A DNA stretch of 6,694 bases from CAYZJD01 sp964478455. GTDB lineage: Bacteria > Acidobacteriota > Terriglobia > Bryobacterales > Bryobacteraceae. Under the pieces are notes generated by a model. It saw nothing but the letters and a program-made list of their open reading frames with translations. It was not told the DNA's origin and did no database searches. Position 1 is the first letter of the stretch, and each line of letters starts with the position of its first letter. The stretch lies in assembly GCA_964478455.1 (NCBI GenBank), contig CAYZJD010000272.1, forward strand, positions 1-6,694, read 5' to 3'. This document shows positions 1 to 6,694 of this stretch, piece after piece. A program made the translations under genes and the position numbers.

Positions 1-139
1 GCAAAAACCGGCCGAGGTCATCGATTCGGATCTCGGCATCGAACCGGATCGGGGCATCAGTGCGTTTCTGTTCACTGATCGCCACGAATCCGGACATTTG
101 TTCCTTAAACTCGAGAACAAGCCCATCGAGGAGTCCCAT
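1..139 (-). CDS. unidentified protein, N-terminal 46 residues only
   Basis: This is a minus-strand reading frame that begins with ATG at 139-137 and runs off the left edge of the window, so only the first 46 residues are visible. The start is well supported: AAGGAGGG (complement of 145-152) sits five bases upstream, and a perfect TATAAT box lies further back at 175-180. The visible protein begins MGLLDGLVLEFKEQMSGF and continues with a polar stretch and then IRFDAEIRIDDLGRFL. There is no signal peptide or membrane segment. The alternation of polar and hydrophobic residues suggests beta strands. From memory, an EFKEQMSGF-like segment followed by an IDDL.RFL-like segment resembles an accessory beta domain found at the start of some GMC-oxidoreductase or cholesterol-oxidase-like proteins, but this is weak and the function is left open. 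It follows the ADP-ribosylglycohydrolase gene on the same strand after 128 bp, with a promoter of its own. Confidence 0.72.
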   Translation of the reverse strand, partial: MGLLDGLVLEFKEQMSGFVAISEQKRTDAPIRFDAEIRIDDLGRFL

Positions 140-174
140 AGCGACCCTCCTTCGAGCAACTGCTCTGATTCCGG

Positions 175-180
175 ATTATA
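175..180 (-). promoter_or_regulatory. candidate promoter -10 box TATAAT for the left-edge gene
   Basis: The minus strand reads TATAAT exactly, about 35 bases upstream of the ATG at 139. A transcription start near 168 would give a 5' leader of about 29 bases that contains the ribosome binding site. No good -35 box is present at 16-18 bp spacing; the best is a TGCCGG-like sequence. The promoter may therefore rely on an activator or on another sigma factor. Confidence 0.5.
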
Positions 181-267
181 CGCGTAGGACGCGGCGCACC
201 GGCATCATCTTTCCAGATCGCGGTAGGCCGGCGAGCATCGGCACGTTCCTGTGGAACTGGGCGCCGC

Positions 268-1211
268 TCAGGCCTGGCTGAGCTCGAACAGCGCGTCGGC
301 GAGGCGCTCGATGTCGGCGCGGAGAGCGAGCTTGGCCCGCCACTCCTCGGGAACGCCCTCCTCGCCGTAGTACGCACCCGCAAGCTGGCCGTAGATGGCG
401 GCAGTGGTGTCGGCGTCATCGCCGAGGTTAGCCGCCTTGAGCGCGCCCTGCTGGAAGTCGCACGTGCGGTCGAAGGCCCAGAGGGCCGCTTCGAGCGACT
501 TGACGGCGTAACCTGAGCCGCGGATGTCGAGCGGCTCGCGGAAGCGGAAGGAACCGGAGGCGACGTCGTCCACCACGGCAGCCAGCGGCTCTCGCTGCCA
601 CAGTCCCGGGACCGGGCTGTAACACGGCGCGAGCAGTTCCTCCCTGGCTGCGCCGGCAAGCGCGCCCACGAGTACTCCGGCGAACCAGCGGCAGGAGTCC
701 ACTGCGGCGCGGGCGCCGTGGGTGGTGCGAGAGCTGTCGGCCGCATAAGCGATGGCCTGTTCCGGGCGCCGCGCGTAGAACATGGCCACCGGCGCCAGGC
801 GCATGAGTGAGCCGTTGCCGGCGGTGTGATCGCCCGTGGGACCGCTGAACGGTTCGCCGGTGCGCTCGAAGCGCTCGAGCGAGGCGCGGGTTGTGTTGCC
901 GATGTCGAAGCAGCGGCCGGTGCTACTCCAGCGGCCGGCGCGGTACCAAAGCAGATAGCGCTGCATTTGGCCGGCGGGATCGAATCTCCTTTGCTCTACC
1001 AGGCTCTCCGCCAGACAGAGAGCCATGGCGGTGTCGTCGGTCCACTGGCCCGGCTGGAGGCGAAACGGACCGCCGCCCACGATGTCCTCGATCGGCGTGA
1101 ACGAGCTCGGCGGCTTGAACTCGAGTGTCGTGCCGAGGGCGTCGCCGGCGGCGAGGCCCAGCAGGCAGCCCCGGAAGCGGCGGCGGTCGAACGGGTCGAG
1201 CGGTGTCGCCA

Positions 1212-1212
<1 letters not shown>
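268..1212 (-). CDS. ADP-ribosylglycohydrolase family protein (DraG/ARH-like)
   Basis: The encoded protein of 314 residues belongs to the ADP-ribosylglycohydrolase family, which removes ADP-ribose from modified proteins or small molecules using two bound magnesium ions in an all-alpha fold. The family signatures are all visible and in order: GDALG at residues 23-27, WTDDTAM at 57-63 (metal ligands T58, D59, D60), GNGSLMR at 132-138, TTH at 163-165, and NLGDDADTTAA near the C-terminus (metal ligands D266, D268 and T269). Length is normal for the family and there is no signal peptide, so it should be cytoplasmic. The chosen ATG at 1212-1210 shares its A with the TGA stop of the upstream peptidase (TGATG), which points to translational coupling. 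A TTG nine codons upstream (1239) is in frame but less likely. No ADP-ribosyltransferase such as DraT is nearby, so a role in nitrogenase control is not supported. The substrate is unknown. Confidence 0.93.
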
Positions 1213-3242
<2,030 letters not shown>

Positions 3243-3249
3243 AGATCCG

Positions 3250-3255
3250 ATTGTA
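3250..3255 (-). promoter_or_regulatory. candidate -10 box TACAAT for the S9 peptidase, possibly leaderless
   Basis: The minus strand reads TACAAT (five of six matches to the consensus) only seven bases before the peptidase ATG at 3242. If used, transcription would begin at or within a base or two of the start codon. That would agree with the lack of a Shine-Dalgarno sequence there. No convincing -35 box is seen upstream, so this remains tentative. Confidence 0.35.
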
Positions 3256-3293
3256 GCGCGCGGCGTTCGAGGTCCCGCCGCGATACGCTCGAA

Positions 3294-3301
3294 GGGAGGA
3301 G
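3294..3301 (+). promoter_or_regulatory. ribosome binding site of the YjbQ gene
   Basis: GGGAGGAG lies nine bases before the ATG at 3311. An out-of-frame ATG at 3303 follows the site by a single base, which is too close for use. This supports the 3311 start. Confidence 0.7.
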
Positions 3302-3310
3302 AATGCGGCA

Positions 3311-3730
3311 ATGAAGAGTTACCGCAGGGAACTGTGGTTCGAGGCGCCCACGCGGCGGGCGTTCATCAACATCACTCCGCAGGTGGAGAAGTGCCTGGCT
3401 GAGAGCGGTGTCCAGGAAGGGCTCGTGCTGGTGAACGCCATGCACATCACCGCGTCGGTGTTCATCAACGACGACGAGCGCGGCCTGCACCAGGACTACG
3501 ATAAGTGGCTGGAGAAGCTCGCGCCGCACGAGCCGGTGGCTCAGTACCGTCACAACGACACGGGCGAGGACAATGCCGACGCTCATATGAAGCGGCAGAT
3601 CATGGGCCGGGAGGTGGTGGTCGCGGTGACGAAGGGGCGGCTCGACTTCGGACCGTGGGAGCAGATCTTCTATGGAGAGTTCGACGGCCGGCGGCGCAAG
3701 CGCGTCCTGGTGAAGATCATCGGGGAGTGA
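3311..3730 (+). CDS. yjbQ: YjbQ family protein (UPF0047), secondary thiamine-phosphate synthase type
   Basis: This 139-residue protein matches the UPF0047/YjbQ family over its whole length, and the family is normally 130-140 residues. Conserved parts visible are NAMHITASVFINDDE at 42-56 (His45), the segment with D62 and W66, YRHN with His81, DNADAH at 87-92, and GPWEQIFYGEFDG at 114-126. The E. coli member can replace thiamine-phosphate synthase weakly when overproduced, hence the usual product name; the true physiological role is not settled. The family forms trimers with the conserved histidines at a putative active site, and the protein is cytoplasmic. It is transcribed away from the S9 peptidase from a 68 bp spacer and appears to be a single-gene unit. 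No thiamine genes and no TPP riboswitch are visible nearby. Confidence 0.93.
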   Translation: MKSYRRELWFEAPTRRAFINITPQVEKCLAESGVQEGLVLVNAMHITASVFINDDERGLHQDYDKWLEKLAPHEPVAQYRHNDTGEDNADAHMKRQIMGREVVVAVTKGRLDFGPWEQIFYGEFDGRRRKRVLVKIIGE

Positions 3731-3763
3731 GCCGGCGACCAGCCACTTGGGCGCGCCTGCGAT

Positions 3764-3839
3764 TTAACAACTGATTAACAAGTTCTCCATAGATCCGCCC
3801 GGCTGGCGCATGCTAACTTACAATCACAACGGGTTAACA
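3764..3839 (+). repeat. three TTAACA boxes upstream of the CHRD gene, two in helical phase
   Basis: TTAACAA occurs at 3764-3770 and again at 3775-3781, an 11 bp period or about one helical turn. A third TTAACA lies at 3834-3839 in GGTTAACAGTTGG. AT-rich words of this kind are rare in the surrounding GC-rich sequence. They could be binding sites for a transcription factor acting on the CHRD gene, or the first two could simply be AT-rich spacer after the YjbQ stop. No regulator is identified. Confidence 0.3.
3811..3824 (+). promoter_or_regulatory. candidate promoter for the CHRD-domain gene
   Basis: The stretch TGCTAACTTACAAT holds two overlapping options: an extended -10 (TG, one base, TAACTT, 3811-3819) and a separate TACAAT at 3819-3824. 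No -35 box of good quality lies 16-18 bp upstream. Either option would start transcription near 3826-3831 and leave a leader of about 112-117 bases in front of the gene, which contains the hairpin at 3848-3912. Confidence 0.35.
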
Positions 3840-3847
3840 GTTGGAGG

Positions 3848-3912
3848 GTGGGGATAAGCCGCTGGGGTCTGCCAGTCAAACTGCGATTTGGGACAGAGCA
3901 GGCTATCCCCAC
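3848..3912 (+). promoter_or_regulatory. long imperfect hairpin in the leader of the CHRD gene
   Basis: GTGGGGATAAGCC at 3848-3860 pairs with GGCTATCCCCAC at 3901-3912 over 12 bp with one bulged A. The stem continues as GCT (3861-3863) with AGC (3897-3899) after another bulged A. Inside the loop, CAGT (3873-3876) and ACTG (3880-3883) form a small hairpin with a CAA loop, and GTCT (3867-3870) can pair with GGAC (3891-3894) using one G-U pair. No run of T follows, so it is not a standard terminator. It ends 18 bases before the ribosome binding site at 3931. It could be a structured 5' leader, an RNA stability element or a protein-binding inverted repeat. It does not match a riboswitch class I can name. 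Confidence 0.5.
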
Positions 3913-3942
3913 GAACCCCATTGACGACCAGAGGAGGATTCG

Positions 3943-4563
3943 ATGCGGAGATTGATGACGATGAGTGTGCTGGCACTGGGGGCGCTGGCGGCCGCTTCGG
4001 CGCAGAGCACGGAGAGCATGCGGTTCAAGTCACTGGTGAGCTCGGGCCACGAGACCGGGACGGTGAACGGGCCGGGCGGCATGGCTGACGTGACGGTGGA
4101 GTTCATCCTGAAGAAGAACGTCGCCGGGGATCTGGAGTCGGCGGTGGTGGACTACCGGGTAGCCTACCAGCTCAACCAGTCCGAGACGCTGGCGAACATG
4201 CACATCCACACAGGCGGGGAAGGGACGAACGGCGGGGTCTTAATCGGCTCGAACTTCGGCGACGCGGTGGCGGCAGGCCCCGGCGCCGGGGTCCTGTACC
4301 GGTCCGTTAAGGTAACCGACGCCGCAGGACTCGGCAACGTTATGGCGATCCTGGCCAACCCGGCTGGGTACTACGTCAACATTCACTCAGCGTCGAACCC
4401 GGCCGGAATCATGCGCGGCCAGTTGATGCCCGATAGCCCGGCCTTGGACGCGGTCAAAGCGCTCGAGGCGAAGCTGGACGCGGTCAAGGCAGATACGGCC
4501 GAGGTGGCAACGTTGAAAGACATGATTCGGAAGATCGGCCAGGTGCTCGGGTTGCGGCTATAG
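3943..4563 (+). CDS. secreted CHRD-domain protein with helical C-terminal tail
   Basis: This 206-residue exported protein carries a CHRD domain, a beta-rich fold first described in chordin and common in secreted bacterial proteins of mostly unknown role. A signal peptide (residues 1-20) ends in ASA before Q21. The CHRD domain spans about residues 26-163. Its hallmarks are MHIHTG at 86-91, the TNGGV turn at 95-99, YYVNIH at 143-148, and NPAG followed by RGQL at 158-161. His87, His89 and His148 could lie close together, but metal binding is not shown. After residue 166 comes a charged alpha-helical tail in which LDAVKA occurs twice ten residues apart, and it ends in a hydrophobic helix (IGQVLGLRL). 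The ATG at 3943 follows GGAGG (3933-3937) by five bases. The gene is a single unit with a long structured leader. Its substrate or partner is unknown. Confidence 0.9.
   Translation: MRRLMTMSVLALGALAAASAQSTESMRFKSLVSSGHETGTVNGPGGMADVTVEFILKKNVAGDLESAVVDYRVAYQLNQSETLANMHIHTGGEGTNGGVLIGSNFGDAVAAGPGAGVLYRSVKVTDAAGLGNVMAILANPAGYYVNIHSASNPAGIMRGQLMPDSPALDAVKALEAKLDAVKADTAEVATLKDMIRKIGQVLGLRL
4445..4487 (+). repeat. two copies of a 13 bp direct repeat inside the CHRD gene
   Basis: TGGACGCGGTCAA occurs exactly at 4445-4457 and 4475-4487, a period of 30 bp or ten codons. It encodes the repeated LDAVK of the helical tail. It looks like a short internal duplication that lengthened the helix. Confidence 0.6.
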
Positions 4564-4574
4564 ACTGTTACTCA

Positions 4575-4600
4575 GCGGCCCCGCGGGCGGCGCGGCCGCC
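4575..4600 (+). terminator. GC-rich stem-loop after the CHRD gene, possible terminator
   Basis: GCGGCC at 4575-4580 can pair with GGCCGC at 4594-4599. Alternatively GGCGGC (4586-4591) can pair with GCCGCC (4595-4600) around a GCG loop. It begins 11 bases after the stop codon, as a terminator would. There is no T run after it, so intrinsic termination is uncertain. Confidence 0.3.
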
Positions 4601-4663
4601 TGTACCGGTCACTTATTGGCGTGATTCATGCTCCTCCGGCAACCGGTCGGGGGAACAGGTCTG

Positions 4664-4678
4664 CCGCACAGCGTGCGG
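4664..4678. repeat. short perfect hairpin CCGCAC-AGC-GTGCGG
   Basis: A 6 bp perfect inverted repeat with a 3-base loop lies in the convergent spacer. It has no T run on either side. It could help end transcription of the minus-strand cluster or may be chance in GC-rich DNA. Confidence 0.25.
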
Positions 4679-4808
4679 GCCAACCGCGCCTCAGGAGGTC
4701 CTTGCTCTAAGTTGCTCCCGAGCTTGCCCACCTCCGCTTCGCCGATTGTCGTCGTGGCGGGCAGGGATGTACGCAAACCCCCCTCACCTGCGCTGACAGA
4801 GGCGTCGC

Positions 4809-5207
4809 CTACTTCTCCTGTACCTCCGCAAACTTCTGTATCGCCTTGCCACCGAGCGCGGCTGTGACGAGCCAGACCCAGTTGCCTTGGCCTTCAAGTG
4901 AAGGCAGAGATCCGGTGTTCCAACCTGTTCTCAGCATCAACAGGCAGAAGGTAAGTACGATGGCCAACGCTAGTATGCGCATCGTGGACGGTTCGCCCCC
5001 TGCCTCGGGCTTGTCGTCCATGATGAGGGTCGGTCGTTGAAGTACCAGGGCGAGCACAAAAAGAATGCCAACCGCAGCGGCTGCATCTCCGCCGGAATAA
5101 CCAAGCGGCGTCTGGGCCAACAACAACAGCCCTGTGCCGATCACAATCACCAAGCCTGCGATCAAGAGAATCAACGCGAGAAGCTCTTGCCTGGTCATGT
5201 TTGTCAT
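4809..5207 (-). CDS. small multi-pass membrane protein, third gene of the protease cluster
   Basis: This 132-residue protein is not recognised as a named family. It has three clear hydrophobic segments: residues 9-32 (LLALILLIAGLVIVIGTGLLLL), 42-57 and 77-93. A shorter tryptophan-containing segment, about 109-119, may form a fourth or lie on the membrane surface. A polar loop at 58-75 (MDDKPEAGGEPS) separates the second and third. The tail ends GGKAIQKFAEVQEK. Small size, several helices and a charged C-terminus recall phage holins, but this is shape only. The start is ATG 5207, because GGGAGG (5212-5217) lies four bases upstream; a second ATG three codons later is possible. The upstream extension of the frame to 5327 overlaps the protease and is rejected. 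The gene lies 31 bp after the protease stop on the same strand and is probably cotranscribed with it. Confidence 0.82.
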   Translation of the reverse strand: MTNMTRQELLALILLIAGLVIVIGTGLLLLAQTPLGYSGGDAAAAVGILFVLALVLQRPTLIMDDKPEAGGEPSTMRILALAIVLTFCLLMLRTGWNTGSLPSLEGQGNWVWLVTAALGGKAIQKFAEVQEK

Positions 5208-5211
5208 ATCG

Positions 5212-5220
5212 CCTCCCTTT
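5212..5220 (-). promoter_or_regulatory. ribosome binding site of the membrane-protein gene
   Basis: The minus strand reads AAAGGGAGG, four bases before ATG 5207. It decides the start against the longer frame that reaches back into the protease gene. Confidence 0.75.
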
Positions 5221-5238
5221 TCTCTAAGCTGCCGCCGC

Positions 5239-6285
5239 TCACAGAATCTCTTCCGCGACCTCCACTCGCAGTAACGACCGTACGTTCTCAATCTGATTGA
5301 CAATCGTAGCAACAGAAGAACCGGCAAACAGCAACCCTACCGCAACATTGTCCAAAGTGGTCACGAGCGAACCGGAATCACCTCCGGCAGAAATATTGGT
5401 GGTTACAATCTGGTCAATGAACCGCGCCACCCTGCCACCGCCGTAGCCCACATCAACCGTTGCATTGAGTACCGTGATTCTGCCGGTGGTATAATTCGTC
5501 GTCCGCCCTGTCTTCTGCACGGTCAATCCGACTGTCACGTTGGCCTTCGGTCGCCAGGCGCGAACGTGGCCAATCCAATAGATCTGGCGATCCAGATGAT
5601 GAAATGGACCCTCAGCAATGGCGGCGTCCACCAAGTTACGGTGTAGCGCACGGTAAACCGGTGGATCAAAAGTGATGGGAACGAACCGACTAAGTCGAGC
5701 GATGCGATCCGCAGGGTCAGTTCCCCCGTCAAAGGGACCGGGCTGGAGCACAGGGTCGCCAAGGGAAGCGGCATTGCTGTCCGCCAGAACATGGTTGTTG
5801 CTAAGGATGTAGTAGCCAGAGGGGACACCGATGCCGGGGCTTGGCGGCCTCATGGTCGCTCCGGGCAAGATGTCATAGACGCAGGTTCCGATGGTCCCGG
5901 CCGTAATTCTGAAGTGTCCGACGCTCCAACCGCCTTTCGCCGGGCGGATACGCGTGGCAAGGCTGTGAGGACCCGCTTCCAAGGCCAGGCCGTCTCCTGC
6001 CATTGGGTACCCGATGGCAAGGACATCGGTCTGCATGTCAGCAAGTCTCTCAGGCACCAGGTCCGCCGCAAGGATTTGATTCTTTTCGACCTTCTGAGTC
6101 ACCAACACCACCAGAGCCGGCTCGCCTGTGGGCTCTCCGCTCCTCCACTTGACTCCAACGCCCAGACCTTGCACGTTGGCTTGCTGCCGTTTCGGGTCGA
6201 GGAACTCTCCAACTGTGGCCACATACGCTCTTTGTGCCTCCTGCATCGCCGTGGGCGTCAGCGTCATCTTCTCCTGTTGGCTCAT
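5239..6285 (-). CDS. trypsin-fold serine protease with N-terminal accessory domain, no signal peptide
   Basis: This 348-residue protein is a chymotrypsin-fold serine protease with a complete triad: His165 in LSNNHVLA, Asp220 in NLVDAAIA, and Ser304 in SAGGDSGSLV. Other conserved blocks are ITAGTIG before the first strand, GDPVLQPGPFDGG after the His, KTGRTTNYTTG, and VGLLFAGS after the Ser. As I recall, these mark a bacterial S1-like group related to the plant NAL1 protease domain. Residues 37-92 form a separate N-terminal domain (NVQGLGVG, VLVTQKV, LVPERL, MQTDVLAIG) preceded by a helix. The neighbouring 81-residue protein is a stand-alone copy of this domain. There is no signal peptide, so the protein should act in the cytoplasm unless exported otherwise. 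ATG 6285 is chosen because AGGAAGGAGG lies five bases upstream; a GTG at 6291 falls inside that site. The gene lies between the small-domain gene (27 bp) and the membrane-protein gene (31 bp). Confidence 0.9.
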   Translation of the reverse strand: MSQQEKMTLTPTAMQEAQRAYVATVGEFLDPKRQQANVQGLGVGVKWRSGEPTGEPALVVLVTQKVEKNQILAADLVPERLADMQTDVLAIGYPMAGDGLALEAGPHSLATRIRPAKGGWSVGHFRITAGTIGTCVYDILPGATMRPPSPGIGVPSGYYILSNNHVLADSNAASLGDPVLQPGPFDGGTDPADRIARLSRFVPITFDPPVYRALHRNLVDAAIAEGPFHHLDRQIYWIGHVRAWRPKANVTVGLTVQKTGRTTNYTTGRITVLNATVDVGYGGGRVARFIDQIVTTNISAGGDSGSLVTTLDNVAVGLLFAGSSVATIVNQIENVRSLLRVEVAEEIL

Positions 6286-6290
6286 AAACA

Positions 6291-6300
6291 CCTCCTTCCT
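6291..6300 (-). promoter_or_regulatory. strong ribosome binding site of the protease gene
   Basis: The minus strand reads AGGAAGGAGG and ends five bases before ATG 6285. It overlaps the in-frame GTG at 6291-6289, which rules that codon out as the start. Confidence 0.8.
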
Positions 6301-6312
6301 GTGTTTGAGTTG

Positions 6313-6558
6313 TTACTTTTGGGCTGTTACTGCGCCGATCTCTTCGACGTCAGTCTGCCATCCTTCCAGTGCCCTAGGAATAATCTCTTCCGCTTTGAGC
6401 GCGGACTCGGGAACCTTCCGGGTCACCAGAACTTTGATGACCGTCTGTCCCGCTTTCTCTCCGATACCCACACCTGTCACGTTGGGCAATCGCATCAGTT
6501 CTGCCTCGTACTTGGCTTTCACCTCTTCAACACTCATTCCTCTTACCTGCGCAGACAC
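6313..6558 (-). CDS. stand-alone copy of the protease N-terminal domain
   Basis: This 81-residue soluble protein has no signal peptide or membrane segment. An N-terminal helix (about residues 9-24) leads to a compact alpha/beta-looking domain at 26-75: NVTGVGIG, VLVTRKV, EEIIPRALEG, QTDVEEIG. The same blocks, in the same order and at nearly the same spacing, form residues 37-92 of the protease encoded next to it. About 21 of 50 aligned positions are identical by hand count, and the protease copy has a six-residue insertion after the GVGVK strand. So it is a free paralogue of the protease accessory domain, and a binding, inhibiting or adaptor role is plausible but unproven. The start is uncertain: GTG 6558 follows AAGGGG by three bases, while ATG 6537, seven codons later, has AGAGGA directly against it. 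It is the first gene of the cluster, 27 bp before the protease start. Confidence 0.83.
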   Translation of the reverse strand: MSAQVRGMSVEEVKAKYEAELMRLPNVTGVGIGEKAGQTVIKVLVTRKVPESALKAEEIIPRALEGWQTDVEEIGAVTAQK

Positions 6559-6625
6559 AGTCCCCTTCCATCAAGCGCTTTTCGGAATTTGCCGACGCCT
6601 CCGTCAAAGGGTGGGAAGCTTTGCC

Positions 6626-6694
6626 TCACAACCGCTTCTGCTGGTAGGATCTCAGCCGGAGCTGATCTTCAACAAGGCCGACTGGAACAATTAT
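6626..6694 (-). CDS. possible C-terminal fragment of an upstream gene
   Basis: A minus-strand frame enters from the right edge and stops with TGA at 6628-6626 after 22 residues ending RLRSYQQKRL, a basic tail like many genuine C-termini. It would end 67 bp before the small-domain gene and could belong to the same transcript or be a separate unit. Plus-strand frames are also open here (one ends LIFNKADWNNY), so the coding strand cannot be settled from this fragment. No family is recognised. Confidence 0.25.
   Translation of the reverse strand: MIVPVGLVEDQLRLRSYQQKRL

Larger units (their letters stand above)
4564..4808. other. gene-poor spacer between two convergent units
   Basis: This 245 bp stretch lies between the stop of the CHRD gene (plus strand) and the stop of the membrane-protein gene (minus strand). 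I see no supported gene in it. Open frames here lack ribosome binding sites or recognisable protein sequence. It contains GC-rich hairpins at 4575-4600 and 4664-4678. It also marks the change from the very GC-rich DNA on the left to the less GC-rich cluster on the right, so it may hold an old insertion junction, but no direct repeats, integrase or tRNA are visible. Confidence 0.5.

Noticed and set aside
105..746. Minus-strand frame of 213 residues overlapping the ADP-ribosylglycohydrolase and the left-edge gene
   Set aside because: It is rich in Arg, Ser and Pro like an out-of-frame translation and overlaps two better-supported genes.
3243..3311. N-terminal extension of the S9 peptidase to 3311
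   Set aside because: It would put 23 polar residues before a clear signal peptide and would run across the whole divergent spacer into the YjbQ start.
3303..3314. Three-codon minicistron (ATG CGG CAA TGA) overlapping the YjbQ start
   Set aside because: The ribosome binding site ends only one base before this ATG, too close for initiation, but is well placed for the ATG at 3311.
3731..3942. A known riboswitch (TPP near YjbQ, or c-di-GMP) in the spacer
   Set aside because: The conserved cores of these classes that I know are not present, and the hairpin at 3848-3912 does not have their layout.
4597..4640. Tiny minus-strand frame (MNHANK) after GGAGGAG
   Set aside because: Only one base separates the purine-rich site from the ATG and the frame has six codons; nothing supports translation.
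4628..4867. Plus-strand open frame of 79 residues in the convergent spacer
   Set aside because: It overlaps the end of the membrane-protein gene, has no ribosome binding site and no recognisable sequence features.
5208..5327. Upstream extension of the membrane-protein frame
   Set aside because: It overlaps the protease coding end, is rich in Arg, and lies upstream of a strong ribosome binding site for ATG 5207.
6602..6607. TTGACG as a -35 box for the protease cluster (minus strand)
   Set aside because: The -35 match is good, but no acceptable -10 box lies 15-19 bp downstream, so a promoter could not be supported.

Overview
The window reads as a piece of a GC-rich bacterial chromosome with two parts. 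From position 1 to about 4560 the DNA is very GC-rich (one hand-counted line inside the peptidase gene is 75% GC) and carries ordinary chromosomal genes. From about 4800 to 6560 the GC content falls to roughly 45-57% in the lines counted, and the gene content changes. The first part (a secreted S9 peptidase with an N-terminal beta-propeller, a CHRD-domain protein and a YjbQ protein) would fit an acidobacterium of the Solibacter/Bryobacter type. That placement is an inference from gene style, not a proof.

Layout. At the left edge is the start of an unidentified minus-strand gene (1-139) with its own TATAAT box. Next, on the minus strand, a large secreted S9 prolyl-oligopeptidase-family peptidase (1212-3242) is followed by an ADP-ribosylglycohydrolase (268-1212). 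The stop codon of the first overlaps the start codon of the second in a TGATG, so they are probably translationally coupled. A 68 bp divergent spacer separates this pair from a plus-strand YjbQ/UPF0047 gene (3311-3730). A 212 bp regulatory-looking spacer follows. It has three TTAACA boxes, a possible promoter and a long imperfect hairpin (3848-3912), and it leads into a secreted CHRD-domain protein with a helical tail (3943-4563).

A gene-poor stretch of about 245 bp (4564-4808) with GC-rich hairpins separates this from the second part. That part is a compact three-gene minus-strand cluster. In order of transcription it holds an 81-residue protein (6558-6313), a 348-residue trypsin-fold serine protease without a signal peptide (6285-5239), and a 132-residue multi-pass membrane protein (5207-4809). 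The gaps are only 27 and 31 bp, and the last two genes have strong ribosome binding sites. The small first protein is a stand-alone copy of the N-terminal domain of the protease: about 21 of 50 aligned residues are identical by hand count. So a protease with a regulatory-looking N-domain is encoded beside a free copy of that domain and a membrane protein. This is the best candidate in the window for an undescribed system. Roles such as inhibitor, adaptor or recruited effector are hypotheses. At the right edge a possible C-terminal fragment of another minus-strand gene may precede the cluster.
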